Source: Stratiolaelaps scimitus (lineage: Eukaryota; Arthropoda; Arachnida; Mesostigmata; Laelapidae). From it: a DNA stretch of 64,000 nucleotides. Both the position numbers and the translations under genes were made by a program. The notes under the pieces are model-generated. The model was not told the DNA's origin. It worked only from the letters and a program-made list of their open reading frames with translations, and searched no databases. Positions 1 through 11,649 of the stretch are shown here, in pieces (position 1 is the first letter of the stretch; every line of letters starts with the position of its first letter). The stretch spans positions 124,001-188,000 of the forward strand of contig JABWDB010000047.1 in NCBI GenBank assembly GCA_019614645.1, given 5' to 3'.

Positions 1-734
1 AAAAAACGACCCTACCAACTTGTTGAAATTTGCATATTTTCTCGTTTGCTGCTGTCGATGGCTATTTCGCCTTGATGCCGCCAATGTGTGCGTGTGTCTG
101 TGTGCCCAGAGATGGCAAGAGGTGTGAATTGTAGTCGCTGTAGTCGGCGTCGTCGCCGGTTAAAATCGATCCTCTTCAGCGCCGCTGTGGTGGCTGCTGA
201 TGTAGAATCGGGGGCAGAGATGGGTGATGAACACGCCTTGAACGCAAACTGCTAGCCTGGATAAGCTACGGAAATAGTGGAACGGGGTAGACGTAAGAAG
301 CAATAGATACAGTTGTTGTTGTGGTTGTTGCTGTTGTCGTTGGCCGCATTGAAAGCAGAGACAGGACGAACTGGAGATATGCTTAATGGTTTACGGTTAA
401 TAACTGCGGATAGCTGCTATACCAGAAGAGGGCTTCGCTGTTATCTGTGGGATAACCGTGGCAATGGAAATGATGTGGTAGCGTAGATATCGTGCTGAAA
501 AAGAACTAGTTTCATTGCTGACCCTCAGCCGCGGCTCTTCATTCCATGGCAGAAAGGTTTCGATACCGTACTTTGTAGCAGCATTTGCTTCATGGACTTG
601 TCAGAGGGAGGAGGCTCATCCAATGGCAAATGATTATGTTGATCACGAGAAAGTATTATTCTCCTACTATTATACCACGACTACAACTAGGTCCGACAAT
701 GCATCGACTACCGATTGGTTCCGCAGTAATATAT

Positions 735-770
<36 letters not shown>

Positions 771-1949
771 TAAGCGCTGTGGGTTATTCCTTCCTACAAA
801 CGAAGAAAGTTTCCCAACGAGATAGCAAGTATTAGCAGGACGGCATGAAGATAAATCTCGACGAGGTTAGATCCACGCGTTCGTCTTCACCGTTGGGTAA
901 ACAGAAGGGGGACAGATTATTAAGTGTTCAAATGATGAGCAAATCTATCGAATCAACTAATGAACCACCCTTAGGTGCGTGTTACAGTGTTGGCGTATTT
1001 TCAACTACCGCAACGGAGCGGATCAGACGTCTGACTCACTGCCATAGGTGTTCATTCCATCCCAAGGCGGGCGCTTTCCAAACTCGCTCGAATGATCAGC
1101 TAACTGCTCACTGGCGTTTATCCAGTGACGCAAACGTGATGAATTTGTCATTTATTCAATTTGCCCCTGAGTGGCATCAAGCAATCAAGTCTTGGTGGGA
1201 GCTTTTTTTATTTTAGCCAAAAAAATTGCCCTTAGGACTCATTGTATTAAAACAAAAATAAACTGATCTCATTCATATGTTTGTCTGCGCGTTGATTTTC
1301 TCTTTGTCCTTTACATGAAGATGGAAAAGAAATGGCCAGATTTGACATCGCTGCATAATGCTACATTATGTCCACTTCGCCAGAAGCATTTGCCGAGTTC
1401 GCTCGGAGAAACTGTCATCGCTGGGTCGCATTTTGCAAAAGGAAATCATTTGTATTTTGCGGTTTAGGATACATTCAGCTCAACCATCAGAAGACGAATT
1501 CAACACCGTGGCTTTCTCTATTCACACTCATCTCCATCGGGTTTGTGCACAAATTTGCAGAGCAGAAACACTACGAAAAATAGGCCAGTATTTATCTTGC
1601 AGCTAAGTAGCCAATGGTAAAGTTCACAATTGCATACTTGTCTGAAAATTAAGCTAAATCACTGCTCAACGCGTGCACCAACTGATGTTGCCAACTGAGC
1701 AAATGATACGGCAGATAGGAACAATTGAGGAGCTATTCCTATTACCGGAGCAACCCGGCAGAGGACATCTTGTCCAAGACAGCTTTGTCAATTTGTTCAC
1801 GATCCCACCGTCAGAGTTGTGTCATCCACGAGTATCCCGCCTTCGAGTAAACGCAGTGGCCTCATAAAGCTTCACAGCTCACCCGCAAACTGGTTCATTC
1901 TCCACTTATTGACACCAATAGCTAAGGTTTTCGCTGCACTGTTTTCGAA
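1..1949. other. Spacer without a recognisable gene
   Basis: No reading frame here has coding character or plausible splice sites. The longest open stretches (about 100-120 codons on the plus strand near 515-835 and 845-1216) are low-complexity or unbiased. A short (TA)n tract lies at about 739-767. Confidence 0.6.
739..767. repeat. (TA)n microsatellite
   Basis: About 29 bp of uninterrupted AT dinucleotides. Confidence 0.95.
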
Positions 1950-2400
1950 AACCTTCCCGTTTCTGTCTTGCTCGTTCGCTTACTGCAATTGCGCTCGTCG
2001 TGTTTCTCGCCTAGGCTCCCGGCACGCGCTCTCTGATCTCTCCGATCTCGTCGGTCGTTCGTACCCACGGACCTGGGGGCGCGGGGGGGGCGTCAGGATC
2101 AGGTGTTTGACTGTCAGCGTTCGTTCGTCTGGTCCCGGTTCCTTCGAGCTGGAGGTGGATAGCTCGGTGGAGAGCGACGAATGGTCGCCTGCCTCTAGTG
2201 TTCGTGCTGCTGTTGAACTGAGTGAATATATTATCCAATCAGTCTCGTCCGCCCTTACCCCGTGCCTCCATTCCGCCTCGCCTTGTCGTTTCTATTCGCG
2301 CGGTTTGCTCTTCAAAATGGAATACGCCTCGCCTCGGCTAGACTTGCCCAAAAATACGGTACTGGTACGACCTGGAGAGCGGGCATATTCTTCATTTCTT
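1950..2400 (+). promoter_or_regulatory. CpG-rich, promoter-like patch with a possible first exon
   Basis: This stretch is clearly richer in CG dinucleotides and TCG/CGT words than its surroundings, as seen at 5' ends of genes in this window (compare 23.7-25.4 kb). An ATG at 2317 sits in a good context (AAAATGG) and opens a short frame starting MEYASPRLDLPKN. No convincing splice donor or partner exon was found, so a real transcript start is an inference. The long open frame covering the whole patch is best explained by few stop codons in GC-rich DNA. Confidence 0.3.
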
Positions 2401-5400
2401 TGAATGCTCGCGCACGACACGTATACTCGCGATGGCCCTGAGCTCTTGTGACGAGTGTCTCCGATAGAAGATTTGACGAAGCCTGCGATGCGAAAAAATG
2501 TATCGTCATAGTAGTGCACTGCAGTTTGCCTAATTCTTGCGGAAATCAGGCACAAATAAAATTTCGCGGTGTCTCCTATTAGTTAGTTTTGGCTCTATAA
2601 TATAAATATGCTACAGATCGTACGTGTTCATGAGATGTACAATATAGGGTATTATAGGTAAAAATCAACTTAATTTGGTAGGATCGACACAATACACATC
2701 CTGGTCAACTTGTCTATGATATTACCCACTATACGGCGGGACAGGTTCCATGAAATGTGGATGTTGCAACCGCAGGACTCTCAGAGTAACACAGCATTCG
2801 GTATTCCTCCATAATAGCTGACGGTAACACTCGGAGCTGTTTCTAATCATACCCAAAGATAAACATTACACCATCAAGTTACTGTACGTCGATGCCGTCG
2901 CCCGGAGAAAAAGGTCCGTGGCCAGCTGGAAAAAAAAAGTAAAAGAATCCAGCGGGACGGACAATTGATAAAATGAAGGTGTGATAGGAAAAATCAAGGT
3001 GGCGACGGTGTTGTGCTTGAGCCGAACTGGTCCCGCAGGGACAGCGTGTGGGGCACAGATGCCCGAGAATCGAATGGAGAATCTAACGACACGTGGTGCA
3101 TACGAATTAGTGAGACCGAACAGCGCCGCGCGCGAGAGAGAGAAGGGAGGAGTATGAACGATTCGAGACAAGAGAGCTCCGGTACTCCGACGAATTTTGA
3201 AAGAGAATTTGTGAGCAAAGCTTCGGTCGGGAAACAGCTGGGGGCGGACGGTAGTGGGAGCTTCTCCGCAGTTTGAACATCCCAGCGTCTGACACCGGGA
3301 CTCGTACGTGGTGTAGCATAGTATCAAATCAATTGGAGAATACTCTGAACAGAGAGAGAGTGTATAAGGAGCGCCTGCTTTAGATGTGAACGGTGAAACG
3401 CCTCCGGTGGCCGACGCTCATCTATGAAGTGAACTAGAAAGGCACGCGAGGAAATTTCTTGTTGATTGACCTCAACGGCAGTGATAACGAAGTTTGGTCA
3501 TCGATGAATGGTGAACGGGAGAATCTCGACTGGTCAGCTATGGAGCCATGAATGAGACGGGGTTGTTGTTGTGTGGAGCGGACCTTTTCGAAAAAAATCG
3601 ACTTTCATTAATTCATTCATTGATAAGACAAGCTCATATTAATTTACGTTGATTAGGATCTACACATACATATGTATTGGCTCATGCGAATTGCAACTCG
3701 TCCCGCTAAGGAAATGTTGATTCTGACAAAACTAGAGCATTCAGATCCGTAAAGGTACACCTGTCGCATGGCAAAAAACAAAGACATAAGCCTGTAACAA
3801 AGACAAAAATGTCAAATATTTAACTTAGATGAACGTATCTTCCGCATGTTCCCAGCCTTTTGTCATCCTAGGCGAAACTCGGTGTTGTTCTGATTATTCC
3901 CCTGTTGCTTAATTCGATATACAGCACATCAGAGATACATAACCATAGATGACGGCCATACGCCACTGGATGGATGCGATTGCCTTTGGCTCAATACCGC
4001 TCGGCTCGATCAGTCATTACGGTCGACTATTCAGATTTGACGAACGAATACGAAAGGGGTGTCATTACGCATGTGCCAAGCGAAGCGAGGACCCGAATCA
4101 CTCGCGAGCATCGCTTGCGAGCGATGCGTACAGTCGACCTGAGACAATGAAAGCGGGCAAAGGGGGCGACTCTATTGTGGTTGGTGGGCAGCAGTTTGTT
4201 TAGGGACAGTCTTGTTCGTCGCACTTCGTTGTGCCTCACGCTCCAGCTCGGGTGGGAAGGAAAGATGTTTTTGTTTACCTAGCTAGGAAGCGCCGCTCGA
4301 TGTACGAGGGCGAAGATAAAGCAGACACAGCCCTACGATGCGGATTTCACGAAGAGTCATAGCCGCCGGGACAGAACCAGTAGCGGTGCCATTGGAGCAG
4401 AGCGAGGCCGAGGATGGGTGGCCGAGCCGAGGATGCTGGCTCGGTCGGCCGGGCGGATTGCAACTTGGCAATCTTCGTCTTTCCACTTTCTCCCGAGCGT
4501 TTCCTGCCGGGACAGGCATCACCACTGCGATACCCCGTCCCTTCAAGGCGCCTGCCGCTGAGGGAATGCGCATGCCGCATGCTAATGCTAACACTGCGCG
4601 GAATACAGACTTAGATACAGCGTCATTGTCGACGGTGATTTGGTGTCGACAGATACGTTCATTTTATGTGAATGGAGTACAGTTGGGCGGAACCACTTGT
4701 GCTGGGTGTACACCCGCCTCGTTCTGTATGTGTGCATGATCGGCACATTTGGGATTATTTTTTTGGGAAAACATTCAGAATACACACCTCACCAAGAGGC
4801 AAGGTGGAACATATTTTATGTTACGTTTTCATGCTTTGATTGTAATTAATAATCTTTTGGTTTAACATACTCCCTGGTGCATGCGTCGATACTGGTCTTG
4901 GCGTTTGTGCTCGTCCGTTCCATCTGATTGAGGCGCTCCTAACTCTTAGTTGCCTCATCCAATGTTTCCTTATAAACCATGAGTCTAGCACATTATCATC
5001 ATATCTGCTATGCTACCCTTTGCGTGATCAAATGACTTCCCGACCATGACACATTAATTCCGTCATGAAAAGCGAACTCGGCACAGGAAGCGGACGTATA
5101 GTTCAATGAAAAGCCAACCAATTTTAAGAAGTTGATCATTTCTATCCTCTTTTTTTATAAGGAAATGTTTAGGTTTTAAAAGAGAATTTTGTACAAGGGG
5201 AGTGCATTTCCTCTACCTTCTTCGCAAGAACGTTTTCCCTTGTTTTTCTTCAGCCCTATTGTGCAAACACTCGGAGAGGAGGCGATACACACAAATTGAA
5301 ATCCCCCAAAAGGGAAAAGCCACGCCACGGCAGCCGATCCGATGTTGCCCCGGAGGAGGAGAAGAAATAGGCTGAAAGGAGTAATAGAAAGCGCTTTTCT

Positions 5401-5479
5401 TAAATTCGTTTTTTGAGCTCTAAATGCTATGATACAGACGTACAGTAAATATGTTGTAACTTCAGTGACTTCTTGTTTG
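2401..5479. other. Spacer without a recognisable gene
   Basis: Nothing coding was recognised. Sub-stretches 2900-3560 and 4200-4600 are GC/CpG-rich with open frames on both strands, which suggests base composition rather than genes; the first could be a minus-strand promoter. Confidence 0.5.
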
Positions 5480-5745
5480 TTATCTTTGTTTTTAGCCGAT
5501 TCGCTGCTGTCCACCTATGTGATAGAGCCTAACACTTTAGGTATTCCTATGAGGACCTATGGGAGGTACCTTTGATTATTCTTTTTCGACCGATCGTACC
5601 CAGCAAGAATCCACAGATAAAGCTAAATGATAGAAGATAGATTTCCAAAGACTCTCCAAAGCGTCGGGCAGTATCTGATCTCACAGCCACACGTCGGTCC
5701 CGTCTGGCAGTCGAAGGCGCTTACCACTAGACAATCACGGGACAA
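5480..5745 (-). mobile_element. SINE copy with tRNA-like head (copy 1)
   Basis: Read on the minus strand, the element begins with a tRNA-like segment: an A-box-like TGTCTAGTGGTAAGCGCC, then an anticodon-arm-like CTGCCAG as in tRNA-Gly(GCC). The B-box region is degraded. A body follows that is shared with copies at 6.4 and 8.8 kb (core words TTTATCTG, GATTCTTG and AATACCTAAA), ending in an A-rich stretch. The tRNA head plus shared body is what defines it as a SINE. I know of no name for the family. Confidence 0.7.
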
Positions 5746-6364
5746 TGACGTACGCTGGAAAGAGCTTACTGCTGCTACCTACACATGACCCGTTGTCAAC
5801 AAAGGCGGCACATAGGATAGTATTGCTGCAATCATTGATTGACTGACTGCCTGTCCAACCTGCCGTTATTTTTCGGCGTCCCCCGGTCACCGCGCTGTAT
5901 GATGCGTGGAGCGCCCCCAGGAGGTGGAGCACATCGAGCAGGCGGCGATGTCTATTTCTCAGCTTCTCGCTTCCTGTGCTAAATTAACACAACATAACAA
6001 ACCAAATATAGCGGCGTGTATTGGCGGCACACCCGTGTGTTCGCGAGGCACTGGCAGACCGAGGAGTTGATGACATCTACTGTTTGGGGTTCATCTGCCC
6101 ACTGTCCTCGACAGATGAAATGAAAATAACATCCTCAAACAGCAACAGAACGACGTCTGCGCCGGATGCTTACAAGAGTTTTCAGCGGGCTTCGAGAGAC
6201 AATGAGAGAAAATATGGGAGGACCAGTAAAGGTTCAAATTACTGTCTTCATGTGTTGTTATTGTCGTTGGACGACTCAGCGGCTAATTTTCACACACTGG
6301 AAGGCGGACTTGTCATCTTGCGCGCTACTAGCGATTAGTTATTTTTAGCTTGTGTAAAGTGTTC
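5746..6364. other. Spacer between SINE copies
   Basis: No gene or ordered structure was recognised. Confidence 0.5.
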
Positions 6365-6617
6365 CGTTGGCGGTCTGTTGGTGAGGGTCTGGTCACTGCT
6401 AGACATGAGGCACATATGGTTTAGGATAAAATGATTCCAGACGCTTTAAAGGATGGGCGGATTTATTTATCATCTTTGTCTACCCGCAAATTCTTGCCAT
6501 GCGCGACGGGTTCAGGTAAGTAAAGGTAGCCCCATAAGGTCTTCGTAGTAATACCTAAAGGTTAGCTGCCAAAGGGTGTTATACAGCGGAGCAGATAAGA
6601 GAGTCAGCTCACAAAAA
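6365..6617 (+). mobile_element. SINE copy with diverged tRNA-like head (copy 2)
   Basis: Plus-strand relative of the element at 5480-5745. The head GGTCTGTTGGTGAGGGTCTG aligns with the A-box side of copy 1. The following GACGCTTTAAAGGATG aligns with its linker, and AATACCTAAAGGTTAGC with its body. The 3' end is A-rich (CACAAAAAGG). Several substitutions and small gaps indicate an old copy. Confidence 0.65.
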
Positions 6618-8234
6618 GGTGACAGTGTCTCTCAATCCGCAACATTCGATGCATGGTAGATTGGTGAAGGGCATTGTAAACTCGCAGGGTTTTAACGCAT
6701 AAACCTAGTTTATTTTAACACTCGAATATCCTTATATACTTATGCCAGCGCGTGTCGGACAACTCCGCCTTGTTCTAATAGTAACCCCCCCGCTAAGGTT
6801 TGTGTTTCCTACACACGCCCAAGTGTCTTGCTTTCTCGTTATCCATTCTCGATGACCTGATGAGCCAGCTTGCATATGGCTGATCGCACAACATTCACAG
6901 CATATACATACGTATACATCGAGCAGTTTATATATTGAGAAGGACTTCACCGAGGGTAGCCAGCAACGAAAGACACTCTTGGTATGGAGGCCACGTCCAT
7001 GCTAGCACGCGGAAAGAGCACCACTTCTAATTGGATCACAAAGGCGAGCACAGTAATATCAGCAACAAAAGCAGACGTTCGAAGTGTTCATACTGTGTGT
7101 GTTGGGATTTAATTAAGTAGCTGGACCACATCGCCGATATCGTGCCAAACTATCGCAATGTGCTATTGTTTCAGCTTTCTTCGGATGGAATCTCTAAGCC
7201 ACTCTGAGTAGTACACCTATTACACGTATGCATTACACGCAAGCAACTTTGTACACGATAACTGACTCCAGGTCCAGTCGCAAATACACTGACTCGTTCT
7301 TGGTCTAGGAAAGATATTCAGCTCTATCGTTAATGGAACAATGAGTATACATAATATATATATATTTTTTTTTCTTAAGACGCACAATCACTATTTGACA
7401 TAGAATCAAACATCTTGCGCACTTACTACCATGGGTGCATATTTTGTTAGCTACTAGACATAGTAAAGCATCCAAAACTATAGTGCTATTATTAAAACGT
7501 ATGATATTTTGCCTTGTTATAGATTATAGTATAGGTACTTAATAACATTGTATAATTTTAGTTCCGTTCGCAGTATCCGAAGTGAACCTCGCGTGTCATC
7601 CATACAGTTCGTTCATTTATATTGAGCGCACTGAGGATCAGGTCAACCTTGAAGTAATTTATTTGCCTATAAATAAACAGCCCTCACTGATAGGGCATCC
7701 GTACAATCAGAGCATCAAAATCGATCATCGACTCGGTTTTACTACTGCATGTTCCGAGTGACATAAACTTGCTGCCAGCACTACCCGATTCTCTGATATG
7801 GCAAACTAAAACAAAATAATGTCGTGTTATTTTTTTGGTGAAATTTCACCTTATCTGTTGAATTTGATGTTAACGCGTTGGCGACTGTTGGAACCTGAAT
7901 TCGTCGTTGAACTATGAGCAGGTGTGTTCTAGAAGATCCAATAACCCAGTTTTCTGCAAATTGTTTGGTTGGCCTTGCACTCTTCAGCTTTCTCCTTGCT
8001 GCTACAAAACACTCGAGGTCCTTGTTCGTTGCACTTCCCTGTGATTTGAGGATATTCGGCGTCTGAAATCGAGTGGTAAGAGATCATTATTCATCCACAA
8101 GAAATAAACGCGTTAAGCTACTTATCTGAGCTGGGAATCAGCATGGAATAAGCATTTCTGAATTGACTCCATGTATTTATTCCACGTAATTTACTTGCCA
8201 TTTATCCATTGATGCCTATAATGATACCAAAATG
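6618..8234. other. Spacer without a recognisable gene
   Basis: AT-rich, with a short TA/T tract near 7352-7375. No coding frame or repeat family was recognised. Confidence 0.5.
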
Positions 8235-8303
8235 ATCATCTTCCTAAAGAGCAGTAAAGAGGCCGGCGGGTCGGAATCGGCTACTGTCCTTTAGGAAGAT
8301 GAT
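8235..8303. repeat. Imperfect hairpin, 22-nt arms, 25-nt loop
   Basis: The left arm (8235-8256, ATCATCTTCCTAAAGAGC...) and right arm (8282-8303) are reverse complements at 20 of 22 positions; the loop is GC-rich. Size and shape resemble a short miRNA precursor, but a foldback mobile-element remnant is equally possible. Confidence 0.75.
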
Positions 8304-8784
8304 ACTAAATATCACTTAGATATCACTTAGAGAAAATACCTAGAGATCAAGGAAGACTGCAAGGGCAAGTCTCACAAATTAGGAAGAGACAGGAAAGCTT
8401 TTCTCACGTACCATTATGAACGGGGTAGCCGAATTCAGCGCAATCCCATCGGGTAAAGTGGCAGGTCTTTCGAAGTTGCACATTTCCACAGGTTTTTTGG
8501 CGATTGTAACACTCTTCTGTAGAGAACTGTGTCAAACACCAAACTCCAACAGACACTACAACGAATCATGCAAGATGTCACGATCACGTGGGTACGCACA
8601 TAGTACATATAGCCGAGCTGCGTTTCTTGGGTATTCTCATCCAAGATATAATAGCTATTCTTGGTAAGTACGCATGTTCAATGAGCTTATCAAGATATCA
8701 TGAGTTTATTTGTACTATTTCATGTTTTCGCACGTTTGTTCTATCATGGTTATTTGGCGGCATATTTTGTCATATAAACGCTTG

Positions 8785-8995
8785 CAGATAGTAGCTGTAG
8801 CTACTGGAGTAGCTGGATAGTAGCTGGAGTTCTTTATCATCTTTCTTTATCTGAAGATTCTTGTCAGGTACGAGTAAGGAAGAGAATAAACAAAGGTGGC
8901 CCCAGAGTGGTCCTCATGGTAATACCTAAAAGGTTAAGAGCTGAGGCCTGTCAGATAGGGGAACAGCAGCGAAAAAAAAACAGATAGTAGCTGTA
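8785..8995 (+). mobile_element. 5'-truncated SINE (copy 3) with target-site duplication
   Basis: Element body at about 8800-8980, without the tRNA head. It carries the same core as copies at 5.5 and 6.4 kb (TTTATCTGAAGATTCTTG; GGTAATACCTAAAAGGTTA) and ends in a run of nine A. It is flanked by a perfect 15-bp direct repeat, CAGATAGTAGCTGTA, at 8785-8799 and 8981-8995. A poly-A end with a perfect duplication is the signature of LINE-type target-primed insertion. This makes it probably the youngest of the three copies. Confidence 0.8.
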
Positions 8996-10242
8996 AGTAC
9001 CCACATGTGTAGTGCCATTGATCCGTAACGTACTAAGCTAGCTTGGGGTTTGGCAAGTAGAATCGTCGAGCGCTAAGTTTCTGCTCGGAACGAAGTGATG
9101 TCGAGTATCAGCAAATGAAAGGTTGTTTGTGGTTGTCACCTATTATCTCATCATCTCCAACAGAACTCACGGACAAGGAAACACTAGCTTTAAATGGCTA
9201 AACTCTGAGCTTAGCTTTCCAAGCCGATACGACTGCGCCACATGCCGGCTACGCTACCTGCTCAGGTAAGGATAAATATTCTATATATGAAGGACTCATT
9301 AATAATTCACCGGGTTCGGTCATGTATACGCACCCACGGTTAAATGCAGCACTATACGGCATAGCATATTCACGGCTTTCCCACTTGGCATGATTAGGCG
9401 GCGAACAGAATGAAGTGACGGTACGCAAAGCACAGCCGATCCTCGGTAAAACGTTCATTCGATATCTGGAATCGACCAGTTAACAAACACAGCATACACA
9501 GTTATCTGTGCGATGGGCCAGTAACGCCGAGAGGCCTATGCCGAAAGCCAATACTTCGTATGACTGACACATTTGCTGACAGAAAAATCGACACTGATAG
9601 AGACCACGGCAGCGTCACAACAGCAGAAAGCATAAATTACAACACTTTGCAGCGACGACAAACGCTGAATGCGTCAGCTGTTGCCTTCCGATCGAGCGGG
9701 AGTGCCCCCATTGCATGGGAACTTGAATGACATTGTCAAGGCTATCGCCCGTCCAACTTGTCAATACATCTGATTTCCGGTCATCCGACGTCTGACAGCC
9801 TCAACTGGGTCAGAGGGTCTTATTTTTAGAGAAGTAGCTAACTCTGTTTGGCCTATCGTAGCGCGTCTATGCAGCTTCCATCTATTTTGATGAAATTACG
9901 CCACAAAGCAGATAGAGATTATCATTGTCAATCAGCAGATTTAACGCTGATTAGCATGCGACACCTTTTTTAGTTCGACTTGACAAATATCTGTTGTTAA
10001 ATCGACATCATTGCCACGATAGTTTCGCCCCCCGGCTTGCTGGCCCCGAGTTGCTCAATTTCGCCGGGGCCAAAACCTGTTCATTTGGTCGTTCGACAAC
10101 TTTTTGTACTTTTGAACCTCGTTAAATGGATTACCGAATGAGCGAATATATAATTTCCTCAATATATCGTTTCTCCGTAAGCATAATATTGCGTGCATTT
10201 GAGTATATCTATCCGAGTAGTAGTTGAGGTAGTTGTGGGTCT
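8996..10242. other. Spacer without a recognisable gene
   Basis: No coding frame or repeat recognised. Confidence 0.5.
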
Positions 10243-10491
10243 TTACGAGTTTTGACATTTCAGCTGTTCCATATGATTCAGTGGGTTAGGAGGGATCGCG
10301 TGTTCATCGCCAGCAATTGTCAATTGCCTATTCATTGTATCTGCTGATGGAGGGCGGTCACGCATCACTTTCAAAGGCCTTTTTGAGGACTTCGTGTGCG
10401 CTGCTGCTGGACAGCAGCCCCGCCTTACTCTTGTGACAGATTTCCAGAATTCTACCAAACGCACACGAGCCCTTGTTATCTGGGAAGAAGT
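10243..10491 (-). CDS. Possible minus-strand terminal coding exon, unidentified
   Basis: On the minus strand a good acceptor (CTACTTCTTCCCAG) is followed by an open frame of about 80 codons. It starts ITRARVRLVEFWKSVTRV and ends in a stop after CQNS at 10243. The residue mix is ordinary for a soluble protein and codon third positions look normal. I do not recognise the sequence and found no upstream exon that joins it with confidence. It could also be a chance open frame. Confidence 0.3.
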   Translation of the reverse strand, partial: TSSQITRARVRLVEFWKSVTRVRRGCCPAAAHTKSSKRPLKVMRDRPPSADTMNRQLTIAGDEHAIPPNPLNHMEQLKCQNS

Positions 10492-10521
10492 AGATACGGT
10501 TATCAATATATTATGCGTCAT

Positions 10522-11489
10522 ATTTATGTACCTATGTAGGGGGGGCTGCCTGAGTGTTTTTGGCTTTTAAAGAATTAGGCACAGTAATGGGTCTATCATC
10601 GAGTTCTTTAAATTGCGTTAACGCGTCAATTTATACCATGGTATAGTAGTGAGCTTCTTGAATTCTTGAATTGTTGGATATGTGGTTTGGGACCAAATCC
10701 TGCTGACAGACGCGGATGATCTTTGGATAACCTTATGATCGCTCTTTAGATTATTACCGAACGATTTTACAAAAATGTATAGGTGGCCTCCCCAATTGAT
10801 CTTTAAAACCGAAAGGTGGTCTCGAGGCTTATCGCATAGGGAGAGCCTGGTCGAAAACAAAATAAGGGTGTTTTGGCTAAAAAATTGTGCGGCCGCATAG
10901 CATACGTCCACTTACTGGCCCTTGGGGCATTGTTCAATATGTTGGAAAGCGCTCCAAAAAGGTACAATACCTTGAACACAGTACACATTGTAATACATGA
11001 TCGTTTCTTATTTTAACTATCAGCTACAGCTGTTCAGTCATTTTGTTTTACAAAGAGTCAGGAAAGACGATCTTCAAAATTACATTCTCCACCTACAGTC
11101 TCATGTCACCTAAAGAGGAACATCAGAGACCCCTCGTCGTTGTCTACTCGTCCGCTAGCAGTCAGGTGGCTTGTGCCTTAGTGAGTTCGCATGTGGATTT
11201 GAGTCCGAGTGTGCAAACATGGTTTGCTTTTCGTTCGAGGCAAATCGGGCTTCGGGAAGGGCGGGGTCGAAGTTTAACGTGTAGTTCTCACTGCCTCTAG
11301 AGAAAAGGTGGCAGTTTCCTCGCCTTGTTGGTCAGGGCCTTCGTGGTTGATTCTGAGGCTCGAACGGATGAGGCAAGTGGGGGCCGATTGGCAGTTCAAA
11401 GCACGAAGACCAAAGCAAAGAGTAGCAGCCGCCGAAGGCGGCAGGGTGCGGTCGTTCCTTGAGACTACTGCAGTAGTGCCAACGGGCCT
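10522..11489. other. Spacer without a recognisable gene
   Basis: Open frames on the minus strand (10618-10988) overlap each other and lack splice support. Nothing else seen. Confidence 0.45.
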
Positions 11490-11496
11490 TTATATA
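11490..11496 (+). promoter_or_regulatory. TATA-box-like element
   Basis: TATATAC lies about 100 bp upstream of the ATG at 11596, at a spacing that allows a short 5' UTR. Confidence 0.35.
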
Positions 11497-11595
11497 CACA
11501 GAGACACTACGACAGAGGACGGAGCAGAAAGGGGGGGGGCTCTCCCGCTGACATTTTTCTTCCTTGCTACAGCCGATTACTTATATCGTACAATA

Positions 11596-11649
11596 ATGAA
11601 ACCTGTACTTTTGCTTGGTGTTACGTTATTGGGTTGTGACACAATTCAG
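11596..11649 (+). CDS. Candidate first exon encoding a signal peptide
   Basis: An ATG at 11596 opens MKPVLLLGVTLLGCDTIQ, a typical short signal peptide: Lys near the start, a Leu/Val core, then small residues. It runs exactly into a near-consensus donor, CAG|GTAAGA, at 11650, in phase 0. A TATA-like site lies upstream. No second exon was found with certainty; the nearest phase-0 acceptor (after CTGCTCTGCAG, 11839) reaches a stop after eight codons. It is therefore either the start of a small secreted protein or peptide, or a chance arrangement. Confidence 0.35.

Noticed and set aside
1819..2403. 194-codon open frame on the plus strand
   Set aside because: Lies in CpG-rich DNA where stops are rare; no coding character, and overlapping frames are also open.
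2866..3327. 153-codon open frame on the minus strand
   Set aside because: Same CpG-rich effect; several frames on both strands are open and none resembles a protein.
5670..5745. Possible tRNA-Gly gene on the minus strand
   Set aside because: The A-box side is good but the B box is lost and the sequence continues into a repeated body, so it is a SINE head.
10225..10232. TGAGGTAG, the let-7 seed
   Set aside because: The remaining let-7 bases do not match and no hairpin surrounds it.
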